DNA from: Streptomyces sp. AC550_RSS872
Lineage (GTDB): Bacteria; Actinomycetota; Actinomycetes; Streptomycetales; Streptomycetaceae
Assembly: GCF_019049285.1 (NCBI RefSeq)
Contig: NZ_JAGMUL010000091.1
Coordinates: forward strand, 93,958-157,957
DNA length: 64,000 nt
Direction: 5' to 3'
The notes under the pieces were generated by a model. The model was not told the origin of the DNA, made no database searches, and worked only from the letters and a program-made list of their open reading frames with translations. A program made the translations under genes and the position numbers. Shown piece by piece: positions 54,633 through 62,836 of this stretch. Position 1 is the stretch's first letter. Each line of letters begins with the position of its first letter.

Positions 54633-55916
54633 CTAGATGCTCCTCAGAGCGCTCTCGAGGATCGCGGCGCCTTCCTCGGCCTCCGCGACGGTGAGGGACA
54701 GGGGCGGGGCGATACGCAGGGACGTGGTGTTGTGGCCGCCGCCCTTGCCGATGAGGAGGCCGCCCTCGCGGGCCGCCTCCAGCACGGCCGACGCGGCGGC
54801 CGGGTCGGCCTCGTCGGTGCCGGGCCGGGTGATCTCGACGCCCAGCATCAGGCCCCGGCCGCGCACCTCCCGTACGTGCGGCACATGCGTCGCGACGGCC
54901 CGCAGCCGTTCCACGAGCAGCCCGCCGACCCGGCGGGCGTTGCCCTGGAGGTCGTGTTCCAGCAGGTACGACAGGTTGGCGAGGCCGGCCGCCATGGTGA
55001 TCTGGGTGCCGCCGAAGGTGGAGATGCTGTTGGAGTCCAGGCAGTTCATGATGTCGGCGCGGGCGACGACCCCGCCGATGGACATGCCGTTGCCGATGCC
55101 CTTGGCGAAGGTGAGGATGTCCGGCGGACCGGACCGCGCGTGCGCCTGCCAGCCCCAGAAGTGGTCGCCGGTGCGGCCCCAGCCGGTCTGCACCTCGTCG
55201 GCGATCCACAGGATGCCCTGCTCGGCGAGGACCTCGCGAAAGGCGGCGTACAGCCCGTCCGGCCCGGACGTGAAGCCGCCGACGCCCTGGACCGGCTCCG
55301 CGATCAGCGCGGCCGGCGGACGGGTGTGACCGAGGATGTCCCGCAGGTCCTCGACGCAGGCGGCGATGAAGTCCTCGTCGCTCAGGTGCGCGTACGGCCC
55401 ACGCGTGCGCACCCCGCCGTGGACGTACAGCGTCTGGAGCGGCGACAGCGAGGTCGGGGACCAGCCGCGGTTGCCGGTGATACCGACCGCGCTGAAGGAG
55501 CGCCCGTGGTAGCTGTTGCGCATCGCGAGGATCGTGTTGCTCCGGCGGTGGGTCGTCGCGAGCAGCAGGGCAGTGTCGTTGGCCTCGGTGCCGGAGGTGG
55601 TGAAGAAGACGCGGGCGTCCGGGATTCCGCTCAACTGGGCGATGCGCTCGGCGAGTTCGACCATCGGCCGGTTGAGGTACAGGGTGGAGGAGTGGATGAT
55701 CCGCCCGGCCTGCTCACTCACCGCCTTCGTCACCTCGGGCAGCGCGTGCGCGGTCATCGTCGTCAGGATGCCGCCGAAGAAGTCGAGGTAGCGGTTGCCC
55801 TCGGCGTCCCACACATGGCGGCCCTCGCCGTGGGTGATCTCCAGCGGCTCCTCGTAGTAGAGGGCGAGCCAGTCGGGCATGACGGCGCGGTGGCGTCCCA
55901 GCAGATCCTTGGTCAC
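54633..55916 (-). CDS. class-III aminotransferase (beta-alanine/aromatic amine type)
   Basis: PLP-dependent aminotransferase of 427 residues. TTSGTEANDTA and the Asp of ADEVQTGWGRTG bind PLP, which forms a Schiff base with Lys in TFAKGIGNGMS. In this setting it would convert beta-alanine (or another omega-amino acid released by the amidohydrolase) into a semialdehyde. It begins with GTG at 55916 overlapping the nitrilase-2 stop as GTGA, so both are made together. Confidence 0.9.
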   Translation of the reverse strand: MTKDLLGRHRAVMPDWLALYYEEPLEITHGEGRHVWDAEGNRYLDFFGGILTTMTAHALPEVTKAVSEQAGRIIHSSTLYLNRPMVELAERIAQLSGIPDARVFFTTSGTEANDTALLLATTHRRSNTILAMRNSYHGRSFSAVGITGNRGWSPTSLSPLQTLYVHGGVRTRGPYAHLSDEDFIAACVEDLRDILGHTRPPAALIAEPVQGVGGFTSGPDGLYAAFREVLAEQGILWIADEVQTGWGRTGDHFWGWQAHARSGPPDILTFAKGIGNGMSIGGVVARADIMNCLDSNSISTFGGTQITMAAGLANLSYLLEHDLQGNARRVGGLLVERLRAVATHVPHVREVRGRGLMLGVEITRPGTDEADPAAASAVLEAAREGGLLIGKGGGHNTTSLRIAPPLSLTVAEAEEGAAILESALRSI

Positions 55917-56755
55917 GGCTGCACCAGTCCTTCGTAGGCGTCAGGGCGGCGGTCGCGGTAGAAGGCCCATTGCTGCCGCACTTCGTCGATGAGGTCGAAG
56001 TCGAGGTCGCGGACGATCAGTTCCTCCGTCTTGTCGCTGGCGACCTCGCCGACGAACTGGCCGCGCGGGTCGACGAAGTACGAGGTGCCGTAGAAGTCGT
56101 TGTCGCCGTACTCCTCGACGCCGACCCGGTTGATCGCGGCGACGAAGTACTCGTTGGCGACGGCGGCGGCCGGCTGCTCCAGGCGCCAGAGGTAGGAGGA
56201 GAGGCCTCGGTGGGTGGCGGAGGGGTTGTAGACGAGCTGGGCGCCGTTCAGGCCGAGTTGCCGCCAGCCCTCCGGGAAGTGGCGGTCGTAGCAGATGTAG
56301 ACGCCGACCTTGCCCACGGCGGTGTCGAAGACGGGCCAGCCGACGTTGCCCGGCCTGAAGTAGTACTTCTCCCAGAAGCCTTTGACCTGCGGGATGTGGT
56401 GCTTGCGGTACTTGCCGAGGAAGGTGCCGTCGGCGTCGATCACAGCGGCGGTGTTGTAGTAGAAGCCGGGCTGCTCGACCTCGAAGACGGGGACGACGAT
56501 CACCATGCCCGTCTCGCGGGCCAGCTCCCGCATCCGCCGCACGGTCGGCCCGTCGGGGACCGGCTCGGCCCAGTCGTAGTGCTGGGGTTCCTGGACCTGA
56601 CAGAAGTAGGGCGCGTTGAAGACTTCCTGGAACCCGATGATCCTGGCACCCTGACGGGCCGCCTCGCGGGCGTGCTCCTCGTGCTTCGCCACCATGGACT
56701 CGGTGTCGCCGGTCCAGGTGGCCTGAACCAGAGCGGCACGAACGACGTTGGCCAT
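55913..56755 (-). CDS. nitrilase-family amidohydrolase (beta-ureidopropionase-like), copy 2
   Basis: A 280-residue paralogue of the enzyme at 52005-52847, with the same residues at the same positions: Glu44 (FQEVFNAPYF), Lys118 (KYRKHHIP), Cys155 (CYDRHFPE). It differs mainly around residues 46-60 and 88-100, which border the substrate pocket, so a different carbamoyl amino acid is plausible. It heads a two-gene operon with the aminotransferase and has an inverted repeat 26 bp before its start. Confidence 0.9.
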   Translation of the reverse strand: MANVVRAALVQATWTGDTESMVAKHEEHAREAARQGARIIGFQEVFNAPYFCQVQEPQHYDWAEPVPDGPTVRRMRELARETGMVIVVPVFEVEQPGFYYNTAAVIDADGTFLGKYRKHHIPQVKGFWEKYYFRPGNVGWPVFDTAVGKVGVYICYDRHFPEGWRQLGLNGAQLVYNPSATHRGLSSYLWRLEQPAAAVANEYFVAAINRVGVEEYGDNDFYGTSYFVDPRGQFVGEVASDKTEELIVRDLDFDLIDEVRQQWAFYRDRRPDAYEGLVQP

Positions 56756-56780
56756 GAGCTGCTCCTTCGACGGGACGTCA

Positions 56781-56816
56781 GAGCCTCTACGCCCGTAGAG
56801 GGGGCCGTAGAGGCTC
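56781..56816. promoter_or_regulatory. inverted repeat upstream of nitrilase copy 2
   Basis: Perfect 11-bp arms GAGCCTCTACG and CGTAGAGGCTC flank 14 bp that hold a further CGTAGAGG at 56794-56801. The left arm can pair with either copy. It lies 26-61 bp before the start codon, so it may be an operator or an mRNA leader stem-loop with two alternative folds. Confidence 0.55.
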
Positions 56817-56946
56817 GAAAGTAAGCCCCTGGAACAGCCTTGCCAAGACCATCGTCGTTAACCCGCAGAGTCGATCGCGTTTCACACTCCTGTGGGTGAC
56901 TGATGGGGCCGGTGGGAGGGGTGTGACGCCCGGTGCACCCGGAGTC

Positions 56947-58578
56947 TCAGGCCGTGTGGCCCGCCACCCGCAGGGCGTGGACGAGGTCCCACTGGCACTC
57001 GTCCGAGACTCCCTGGGCCGCCGCCAGCAGCAGCGGTACGAGCGTCCTCGGGTCGGGTGCGGCGCTGCGGGCGGCCTCCTCCGGGGTGCGGACGCGGACG
57101 TAGGCGTCGAGCAGGGCGCGGACCTCGCGGTGCCGTCCGTCGCCCGCCAGCGCGACGACGGCCTGCCCGATCTCGTGCGCGGGCCGTCCCACACCCTGCC
57201 GCAGGATCTGCTCCCCGTCCTCGGCCCGCCCCGCCGCGGTGAGCGCGTCGGCGGCGGCCACGAGCCGCTCGGCCGGCAGTGAGGCGGCCTCCCACAGCAG
57301 GGTCGCCCAGTCGGCCCCAAGCCCGGCGCGCTGCATCTCGGCGGCGAGCAGGGGGATGCGTACGGCGGGCCAGTACGCGGCCTCGACGAGCAGCGCGTGC
57401 GCCTCACCGCTGCGCCCCTGACCGCGCAGCCGCACCAGCGTCTCCACGGTCTCGATGACCTCCATCCGATCCGCCACGTCCATCTGCCCGGCCTGCGGCT
57501 GCGCGGGGGTGACCGTGACCGCGACCGGTTGGGCCTCCGCCTCGGCTCCGGCGAATCGGGCGCCGCGCGGAGTACGGCCGCCGGTGACGGGCTGGGCGGG
57601 GAGGGTGGGGAGGACGGGTGCGGCGGCGGGCGGTACGACGACAGGGGCTGCCCCCTCCTCGACGATCCCGGCGAAGCGGGCACTGCCGCGGCGCCGTTTG
57701 CGCTGCTGCGTCCCCCGCCCGTCGGACCGGCCGGTCTCCCCGGCTGCGGGCTCCCCCTGTTCCTCGGCCGCCCAGGACGCCGTCACGGCGGCCGGCCGCA
57801 CGCCGCGCTGATCCGGCACGGTCCGGACTTCGCCGTCGGCGGACCGGGGCTCACTCGGGTCTGCCCGGTCCGCGGCGCCGCCGGTGTCCCTCGCGGTCCC
57901 GAATGCGGCATCCCCGAACCCGTCGCCTGTGAGCCCCCGGCCTGCGGACCCGTCGAACCCGTCGGCTGCGAACCCGTCGAACCCGTCGGCTGCGAACCCG
58001 TCGTCGACGCGGAAGACGGACCCCTCCCCCGCCTGCTCCCGCCGTATCGCCTGCCCCTGCGCGCTCGCCGCCCTGCGGTCCAGGTCGGCCGTCCGGGCCC
58101 GGAGTTCGGCGCAGCGGGCGGTCGCGCGTTCGTGGTCGTCGCGGGCCCAGGCGAGGTCGAGGCGGATGGCGTCGGCTTCCTCCTGGCTGCTCGCGGAGGC
58201 GAGCAACCTGCCCAGTTCCGCCTGCCGTTCGGCGGCGTAGCGCTGTTCGCGGAGCATGACGTCGAGGCGGTCACCGAGGGCGTCACGGCCGCCGGGCCGG
58301 GCGTCGTACGCGACGAGGGCGGCGGCGTGCAGGGCGCGGGCGCGTTCCGTCTCGGGGGCCGCGCCGCCGGGGCCGTACTGGCCGGCGAGGTCGTGCAGGA
58401 GTGCCTCCACCACGTCCCAGGGCGGCACTTTACGTCCGTCGAGGCAGGCCTGCATGCCCTCCGGGTCACGCTGCCAGAACACCCCGCACCAGCCGCTGCC
58501 CTGGTCGAGGCGCGCCAGAAGGCCGTGCAGGTAGTTCACGAACTCCCGTACCCGAGCCGGGAGTTGATCCACTGACAT
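56947..58578 (-). CDS. large conserved hypothetical protein with disordered, repeat-bearing centre
   Basis: A 543-residue streptomycete protein of unknown function. N-terminal ~95 residues fold like a short HTH-type domain (FVNYLHGLLARLDQGSGWCG, VPPWDVVEALLHDL). A coiled coil (about 115-185) follows, then a disordered acidic section with tandem FAADGFDG copies, and a helical C-terminal domain from about 365 (RMEVIETVETLVRLRG). Older annotations call relatives tegument-like proteins, which is not informative. ATG 58578 (MSVDQLPARV) is chosen over 58605. Confidence 0.7.
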   Translation of the reverse strand: MSVDQLPARVREFVNYLHGLLARLDQGSGWCGVFWQRDPEGMQACLDGRKVPPWDVVEALLHDLAGQYGPGGAAPETERARALHAAALVAYDARPGGRDALGDRLDVMLREQRYAAERQAELGRLLASASSQEEADAIRLDLAWARDDHERATARCAELRARTADLDRRAASAQGQAIRREQAGEGSVFRVDDGFAADGFDGFAADGFDGSAGRGLTGDGFGDAAFGTARDTGGAADRADPSEPRSADGEVRTVPDQRGVRPAAVTASWAAEEQGEPAAGETGRSDGRGTQQRKRRRGSARFAGIVEEGAAPVVVPPAAAPVLPTLPAQPVTGGRTPRGARFAGAEAEAQPVAVTVTPAQPQAGQMDVADRMEVIETVETLVRLRGQGRSGEAHALLVEAAYWPAVRIPLLAAEMQRAGLGADWATLLWEAASLPAERLVAAADALTAAGRAEDGEQILRQGVGRPAHEIGQAVVALAGDGRHREVRALLDAYVRVRTPEEAARSAAPDPRTLVPLLLAAAQGVSDECQWDLVHALRVAGHTA

Positions 58579-58710
58579 TGCCCAACTCCCGCCAGACCGG
58601 AGCACTCCGGTCCGTTAGGCAACACCAGTCATGTTACGAACGGGCTACGGGGAGTTTTCCGAATGGACGCAGAGTACGCCGGGGCTGCCGGAACGTGACG
58701 TGCGGGCGGC

Positions 58711-58971
58711 TCAGGCGGCCGCGTCGGCGACCGGTGCGCAGCGGCCGACCAGCTCGTCCATCGACAGCCCGAGAGCGTGCGCCAGCGCGGCGACCGTGAA
58801 GAAGGCCGGGGTCGGCGCCCGACCGGTCTCGATCTTGCGCAGCGTCTCGGCGGAGATGCCGGCGCTCGCCGCGACCTGCGCCATGCTGCGGTCGCCGCGG
58901 GCCTCGCGGAGGAGCCGGCCGAGCCGCTCGCCGCGTTCACGCTCTTCGGGGGTGAGAGGGGTGCGCACCAT
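58711..58971 (-). CDS. XRE-family helix-turn-helix regulator
   Basis: A small regulator of 86 residues, essentially one HTH_3 domain: MAQVAASAGISAETLRKIE is the recognition unit, followed by FTVAALAHALGLSMDELV. A start at 58980 would add MGV. It is divergent from a methionine aminopeptidase gene across about 64 bp with a perfect ATACCGGTAT palindrome, so it probably represses both its own gene and the peptidase gene. Confidence 0.8.
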   Translation of the reverse strand: MVRTPLTPEERERGERLGRLLREARGDRSMAQVAASAGISAETLRKIETGRAPTPAFFTVAALAHALGLSMDELVGRCAPVADAAA

Positions 58972-59035
58972 GACGCCCATTCTAATACCGCACCCGGTCG
59001 CGCCACCCCATTCAAATACCGGTATAGTAATTGGC
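58972..59035. promoter_or_regulatory. divergent XRE/map promoter with palindrome
   Basis: The 64-bp region carries a perfect palindrome ATACCGGTAT (about 59015-59024) and a related AATACCG at about 58984-58990. A TATAGT hexamer overlaps the palindrome seven bases before the map ATG, so map is likely read from a leaderless transcript. The two AATACCG elements are good candidate sites for the XRE regulator. Confidence 0.5.
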
Positions 59036-59812
59036 ATGGTGGAACTGAAGACGGACGCGTCGATCGAAGCGATGTACAGGGCGGGGCAGGTCGTGGGGCA
59101 GGCCCTCACGGCCGTCCGCAAGGCCGCCGACGTGGGCGTCTCCCTGCTGGAGCTGGACGAGGTGGCGCGCGAGGTGCTGCGCGCGGCGGGGGCGACCTCG
59201 CCGTTCCTCGGCTACCGCCCCTCCTTCGCCCCCGTCCCCTTCCCCGCCGTCATCTGCACCTCGGTGAACGACGCGATCGTGCACGGCATCCCGACCGGGT
59301 ACCGCCTGCGCGACGGCGACCTGGTCTCCGTCGACTGCGGCGCCGAACTGGGCGGCTGGGCCGGTGACTCGGCGATCAGCTTCACGGTCGGCACGCCGCG
59401 CCCCGCCGACGTCCGCCTCATCGAGACGGCCGAACGGGCACTGACGGCGGGTATCGAGGCGGCCGTGGTCGGCAACCGCCTCGGCGACATCGCCCACGCG
59501 ATCGGCTCGGTGTGCCGGGCGGCCGGGTACGGCATCCCGGACGGGTTCGGCGGGCACGGCATCGGCCGCAAGATGCACGAGGATCCATCGGTGCCCAACG
59601 AGGGCCGCCCGGGCCGGGGCATGCCACTGCGGCACGGCCTGGTCCTCGCCATCGAGCCGATGCTCGTCGCGAGCGGCAGGGACGACTACCACGCGGCGCC
59701 GGACGGCTGGACCCTGCGCACGAACGACGGCTCCCGGGCGGCGCACACGGAGCACACGGTGGCGGTCACCGACGCGGGACCGCGCATTCTCACCGCCCGG
59801 GACGCCCCCTGA
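59036..59812 (+). CDS. map: type-I methionine aminopeptidase
   Basis: A 258-residue metallopeptidase that removes N-terminal Met. Metal ligands appear in order: DLVSVDCGAELGGWAGDSA (two Asp), GGHGIGRKMHEDP (His), LAIEPM (Glu) and HTEHTVAV (Glu). Streptomycetes have a housekeeping map with the ribosomal genes, so this is an extra, regulated copy. No ribosome site is seen: a -10-like TATAGT ends seven bases before the ATG, suggesting leaderless translation. Confidence 0.92.
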   Translation: MVELKTDASIEAMYRAGQVVGQALTAVRKAADVGVSLLELDEVAREVLRAAGATSPFLGYRPSFAPVPFPAVICTSVNDAIVHGIPTGYRLRDGDLVSVDCGAELGGWAGDSAISFTVGTPRPADVRLIETAERALTAGIEAAVVGNRLGDIAHAIGSVCRAAGYGIPDGFGGHGIGRKMHEDPSVPNEGRPGRGMPLRHGLVLAIEPMLVASGRDDYHAAPDGWTLRTNDGSRAAHTEHTVAVTDAGPRILTARDAP

Positions 59813-60154
59813 CGACGACACCCACCGAGCCCCGCCCGTCGGAGATGGCGCGCGCCGACGGGCGCGTACTGCGCCCCGGCGGCTCCCGTCACCGCCGCTC
59901 GCGCGCGGTACGCGCGACCCCTGGCGAGTTCGCACCTGAGAACCTTTCTTCGCATATGTGTACGGCAAACTATCGACGGCGGCACCTCCTCCAACCAGGC
60001 ATATGAGGACCGTCGTCAGGCCAGTGACATTTGCTTTTTCAGCTCGTAATACTTTCATGCCTTGTCTTGCCACACCCTCGCCCTCCGCAGCTAGCTGGTT
60101 GCTGCGCCCAATCCCCACCCGGGGACTGGGACCACACCGCAGTGAGGAGAAGTC
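59813..60154. other. AT-rich leader and promoter region of the lasso-peptide cluster
   Basis: No gene is seen. From about 59940 to 60075 the composition falls well below the surroundings (TTTGCTTTTTCAGC, GTAATACTTTC). CATATG occurs twice (about 59954 and 60000) and may be a half-site pair. A small CCCC/GGGG hairpin lies near 60110-60126. GAGGAGA before 60155 is the ribosome site of the precursor gene. High expression from this promoter is plausible. Confidence 0.5.
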
Positions 60155-60265
60155 ATGAAGAAGGCATACGAAGCGCCGACGCTCGTCCGGCTCGGTACGT
60201 TCCGCAAGGAGACGGGGCTCCTTCAGCGCTCCGGCAACGACCGGCTGATCTTCAGCAAGAACTGA
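60155..60265 (+). CDS. lasso-peptide precursor, citrulassin-like
   Basis: A 36-residue precursor. The leader has the actinobacterial RRE-recognition pattern Y5-x-x-P8-x-L10 with G14-x-F16 and ends with Thr20-Gly21, so Thr is at -2 as in nearly all lasso leaders. The predicted core is LLQRSGNDRLIFSKN (15 residues), with Leu1 to Asp8 as the macrolactam. It closely matches citrulassin A (LLGLAGNDRLVLSKN), including GNDRL and SKN; Arg9 is the residue that is citrullinated there. The gene has a strong GAGGAGA site. Too short for most gene finders. Confidence 0.92.
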   Translation: MKKAYEAPTLVRLGTFRKETGLLQRSGNDRLIFSKN

Positions 60266-60290
60266 CGGGCGACGGCACTGACCCGACGTC

Positions 60291-62135
60291 ATGACTGAAC
60301 TGCACGAAGGTGCGGGGACGGGCCCCGGCGACGCGCACTTCGCGGTCTTCCCAGACCGTGCGGACGCGGCCGCCGTGGCCCGCTCCTTCGCCCGCCCCGG
60401 TTGCCGGACCCTCGCACACGCGTCGGGCCGGCCCTGGCTGGTCGGCCACTGGCACGACGACGAGATCGTCACCGCGAGCGCCGGGAACACCACCCTCGCC
60501 GTCATCGGCTGCTGCCCCGTCGAGGCCGTGCAACTCCGGCGTACGGCCGCACGGCTGAGGGACCTGACGGAGCTCGACGCGCCGGCCCGCTCCCTCCCCG
60601 GCAGCTTCCACCTCGTCGCCGCCCTCGACGGACAGGTCCGGGTGCAGGGCACCGCCTCGGGCCTGCGGCTGGTCTTCCACGCGGAGATCGACGGCGTACG
60701 GGTGGCCGCCACCCGCGCCGACACGCTCGCCGCCGTGCTCGGCATCGACCCCGATCCGCAGGAGCTGGCCGTCCGGCTGCTGTGGCCGGCGCCCTACCCC
60801 CTGTTCGAGACCTCCCTGTGGCGCCCGGTCACCGCCGTGCCCGCGCAGGACGCCCTGATCGTCGCCGCGGACGGGCGCACCGTACGGCACACCCGGTGGT
60901 GGACGCCGCCGGAGCCGGTGCGGCCACTCGCCGAAGCGGCCCCCCTGATCCGTACGGCGCTGGAGGAGGCCGTGGGCGCGCGGACCCGGCAGGGCGGTGT
61001 GGTGAGCTGTGATCTGTCCGGCGGCCTGGACTCGACATCCATCTGCTTCCTGGCCGACCGTTCCCCCGCTCACGTGGTGGCCAGTACCTGGCCGGGCCGC
61101 GATCCGGCGGACACCGACCTGCACTGGGCGGAGCGGGCCATGGGGCACCTCCCGGACGTCGAACACGTGGTGTGGGACGCCGACGCCTCGCCGCTGGTCT
61201 ACGAGGATCTGCTCGGCATCGACGACCTCCTCGACGAGCCCACCATCGGCGTCATGGACCGCTCCCGGGTCCTGCACCACCTGCCGGGCCTCGCCGCACG
61301 CGGCAGCCGGTTGCACCTGACCGGGATCGGCGGCGACCACGTGGCCTGGTGCTCCGACGCGTACTACCACCGGCTGCTGCGCACCCGTCCGCTGTTCGCC
61401 CTGCGCCAGTTGCGTGGGTACCGGGCACTGTGGCAGTGGCCGCTGAGCGGCACGGCCCGCGCCCTCGCCGACTCCCGGCCGTACGGGAAGTGGCTTGCCG
61501 ACGGAGCCGGCCGGCTGCGTGGCCCGTTGCCCTCGTCCGTCACGACGAGTCTCGGCTGGGGCATGGCCCCGCGCCTGTTCGACTGGGTGACTCCCGACGC
61601 CGAGCGGATGGCCCGCCGGGCACTGCTCGATGCGGCGGCCACGGTCTCACCGCTGCACCCGGACCGCGGACTCCACACCGACCTGGAGCAGATCCGCTCG
61701 TGCACCCGCGTGATCCGGCAGTGGGACCGCATGGCGGCGCGCGCGGGCCTGCCGATGGCCTCCCCCTTCTTCGACGACCGCGTCATCGAGGCGTTTCTCG
61801 CCGTCCGTCCGAGCGAGCGCGTCACTCCCTGGCAGTACAAGCCCGTCCTGACCGCCGCGATGCGCGGCATCGTGCCCGAGGACTGCCTGCGGCGGGCCAA
61901 CAAGGCGACGGCCGCCATGGACGCCGCCAACGGACTGCGCCGGCACCGCGGCGATCTGATGGCCCTGTGGGAGGGCTCACGGCTGGAGGCGCTGGGCCTG
62001 GTGGACGGCGCCGAGTTGCGCCGCCTCGCCCTGCGCCCCGCCTCGCCTGGCCTGTCCGACGCCATCCTCTACTCCACCATCGCCGCCGAGGTGTGGCTGC
62101 GGGGGCTGTCCCACAGCCGTGCCCGCACTCCCTGA
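60291..62135 (+). CDS. lasso-peptide cyclase (asparagine-synthetase-like)
   Basis: A 614-residue macrolactam synthetase. The N-terminal half resembles class-II glutamine amidotransferases but starts without Cys2, as in other lasso cyclases. The ATP-pyrophosphatase signature SGGLDST (243-249) and LTGIGGDHVAW mark the AMP-forming half, which activates the core Asp side chain so Leu1 can close the ring. It starts 25 bp after the precursor and is followed by the RRE gene. Confidence 0.93.
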   Translation: MTELHEGAGTGPGDAHFAVFPDRADAAAVARSFARPGCRTLAHASGRPWLVGHWHDDEIVTASAGNTTLAVIGCCPVEAVQLRRTAARLRDLTELDAPARSLPGSFHLVAALDGQVRVQGTASGLRLVFHAEIDGVRVAATRADTLAAVLGIDPDPQELAVRLLWPAPYPLFETSLWRPVTAVPAQDALIVAADGRTVRHTRWWTPPEPVRPLAEAAPLIRTALEEAVGARTRQGGVVSCDLSGGLDSTSICFLADRSPAHVVASTWPGRDPADTDLHWAERAMGHLPDVEHVVWDADASPLVYEDLLGIDDLLDEPTIGVMDRSRVLHHLPGLAARGSRLHLTGIGGDHVAWCSDAYYHRLLRTRPLFALRQLRGYRALWQWPLSGTARALADSRPYGKWLADGAGRLRGPLPSSVTTSLGWGMAPRLFDWVTPDAERMARRALLDAAATVSPLHPDRGLHTDLEQIRSCTRVIRQWDRMAARAGLPMASPFFDDRVIEAFLAVRPSERVTPWQYKPVLTAAMRGIVPEDCLRRANKATAAMDAANGLRRHRGDLMALWEGSRLEALGLVDGAELRRLALRPASPGLSDAILYSTIAAEVWLRGLSHSRARTP

Positions 62136-62159
62136 GAAACCCGTCAGAAAGGCGAGCGC

Positions 62160-62414
62160 ATGCCCTTGCGGTTCGACGCACACGTCGCCACGGCCGAGAC
62201 CGACTACGGCACCGTACTGCTGGACGAACGGGCCGGTACCTACTGGGAGTTGAACCCGACCGCCACCCTCGTGGTCCGCACCCTGCTCGACGGCGGCGAG
62301 GAGGCGGACGCGGCCGCCGCCCTGGTCAGCGAGTTCGACATCGACCGGGCACAGGCCCAGCGGGACGTCGAGGCACTCGTCGGTCATCTGCGCGAGGCGG
62401 GGCTGGCCTCATGA
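62160..62414 (+). CDS. RRE (PqqD-like) leader-binding protein, LasB1
   Basis: An 84-residue winged-helix RiPP recognition element. The PqqD-like strand pattern is visible (YGTVLLDERAGTYWELN) followed by three helices. It binds the precursor's leader and delivers it to the protease. In actinobacterial lasso clusters the RRE and protease are separate proteins, as here. Its stop overlaps the next start as ATGA. Confidence 0.92.
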   Translation: MPLRFDAHVATAETDYGTVLLDERAGTYWELNPTATLVVRTLLDGGEEADAAAALVSEFDIDRAQAQRDVEALVGHLREAGLAS

Positions 62415-62836
62415 CGACACCCAGCGCGCTGGAACGCCCCACCGGTGTGCCCCTCGGCCACCGCCTGGCCGCCCGCCTCGTCCTGCTCCCCGCCATCGCG
62501 CTCGCCCTGCTGCCACCGCGCCGCATCCGTGCCGTCCTCGGTGTCCTGCGCCGCGGAGCCGCGCCCGCCACCACCACGCAGGCCCAGGCCGCGCGGGACG
62601 CCCTGTGCGCCGTCAGCCTGCGCTGCACCGGGCCGAAAGGGTGCTTGCCGCGTTCCCTGGGGGCCGCCCTGCTGTGCCGGCTCCAGGGAGCGTGGCCGAC
62701 GTGGTGCGCCGGAGTCCGCGTGGTCCCGCCCTTCACCGCACACGCCTGGATCGAGGCGGAGGGCCGTCCCGTGGGCGAAGCCGTACCCGACGGCTACTTC
62801 GCCCCGCTGGTGACGGTCGAGCCGGCGGACCGATGA
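62411..62836 (+). CDS. lasso leader peptidase, transglutaminase-like (LasB2)
   Basis: A 141-residue cysteine protease that cuts after Gly21 of the precursor. The active-site Cys78 in KGCLPRSL and His111 in AHAWIEAEG are in the usual order for the B2 family; the acidic partner follows in GRPVGEAV. It overlaps both neighbours by 4 nt (ATGA), so RRE, protease and exporter are translationally coupled. Confidence 0.92.
   Translation: MTTPSALERPTGVPLGHRLAARLVLLPAIALALLPPRRIRAVLGVLRRGAAPATTTQAQAARDALCAVSLRCTGPKGCLPRSLGAALLCRLQGAWPTWCAGVRVVPPFTAHAWIEAEGRPVGEAVPDGYFAPLVTVEPADR

Noticed and set aside
61172..62836. 554-codon plus frame overlapping the lasso cyclase and RRE
   Set aside because: Only its last 141 codons (from 62411) are the real protease gene; the earlier part is an out-of-frame reading of the cyclase.
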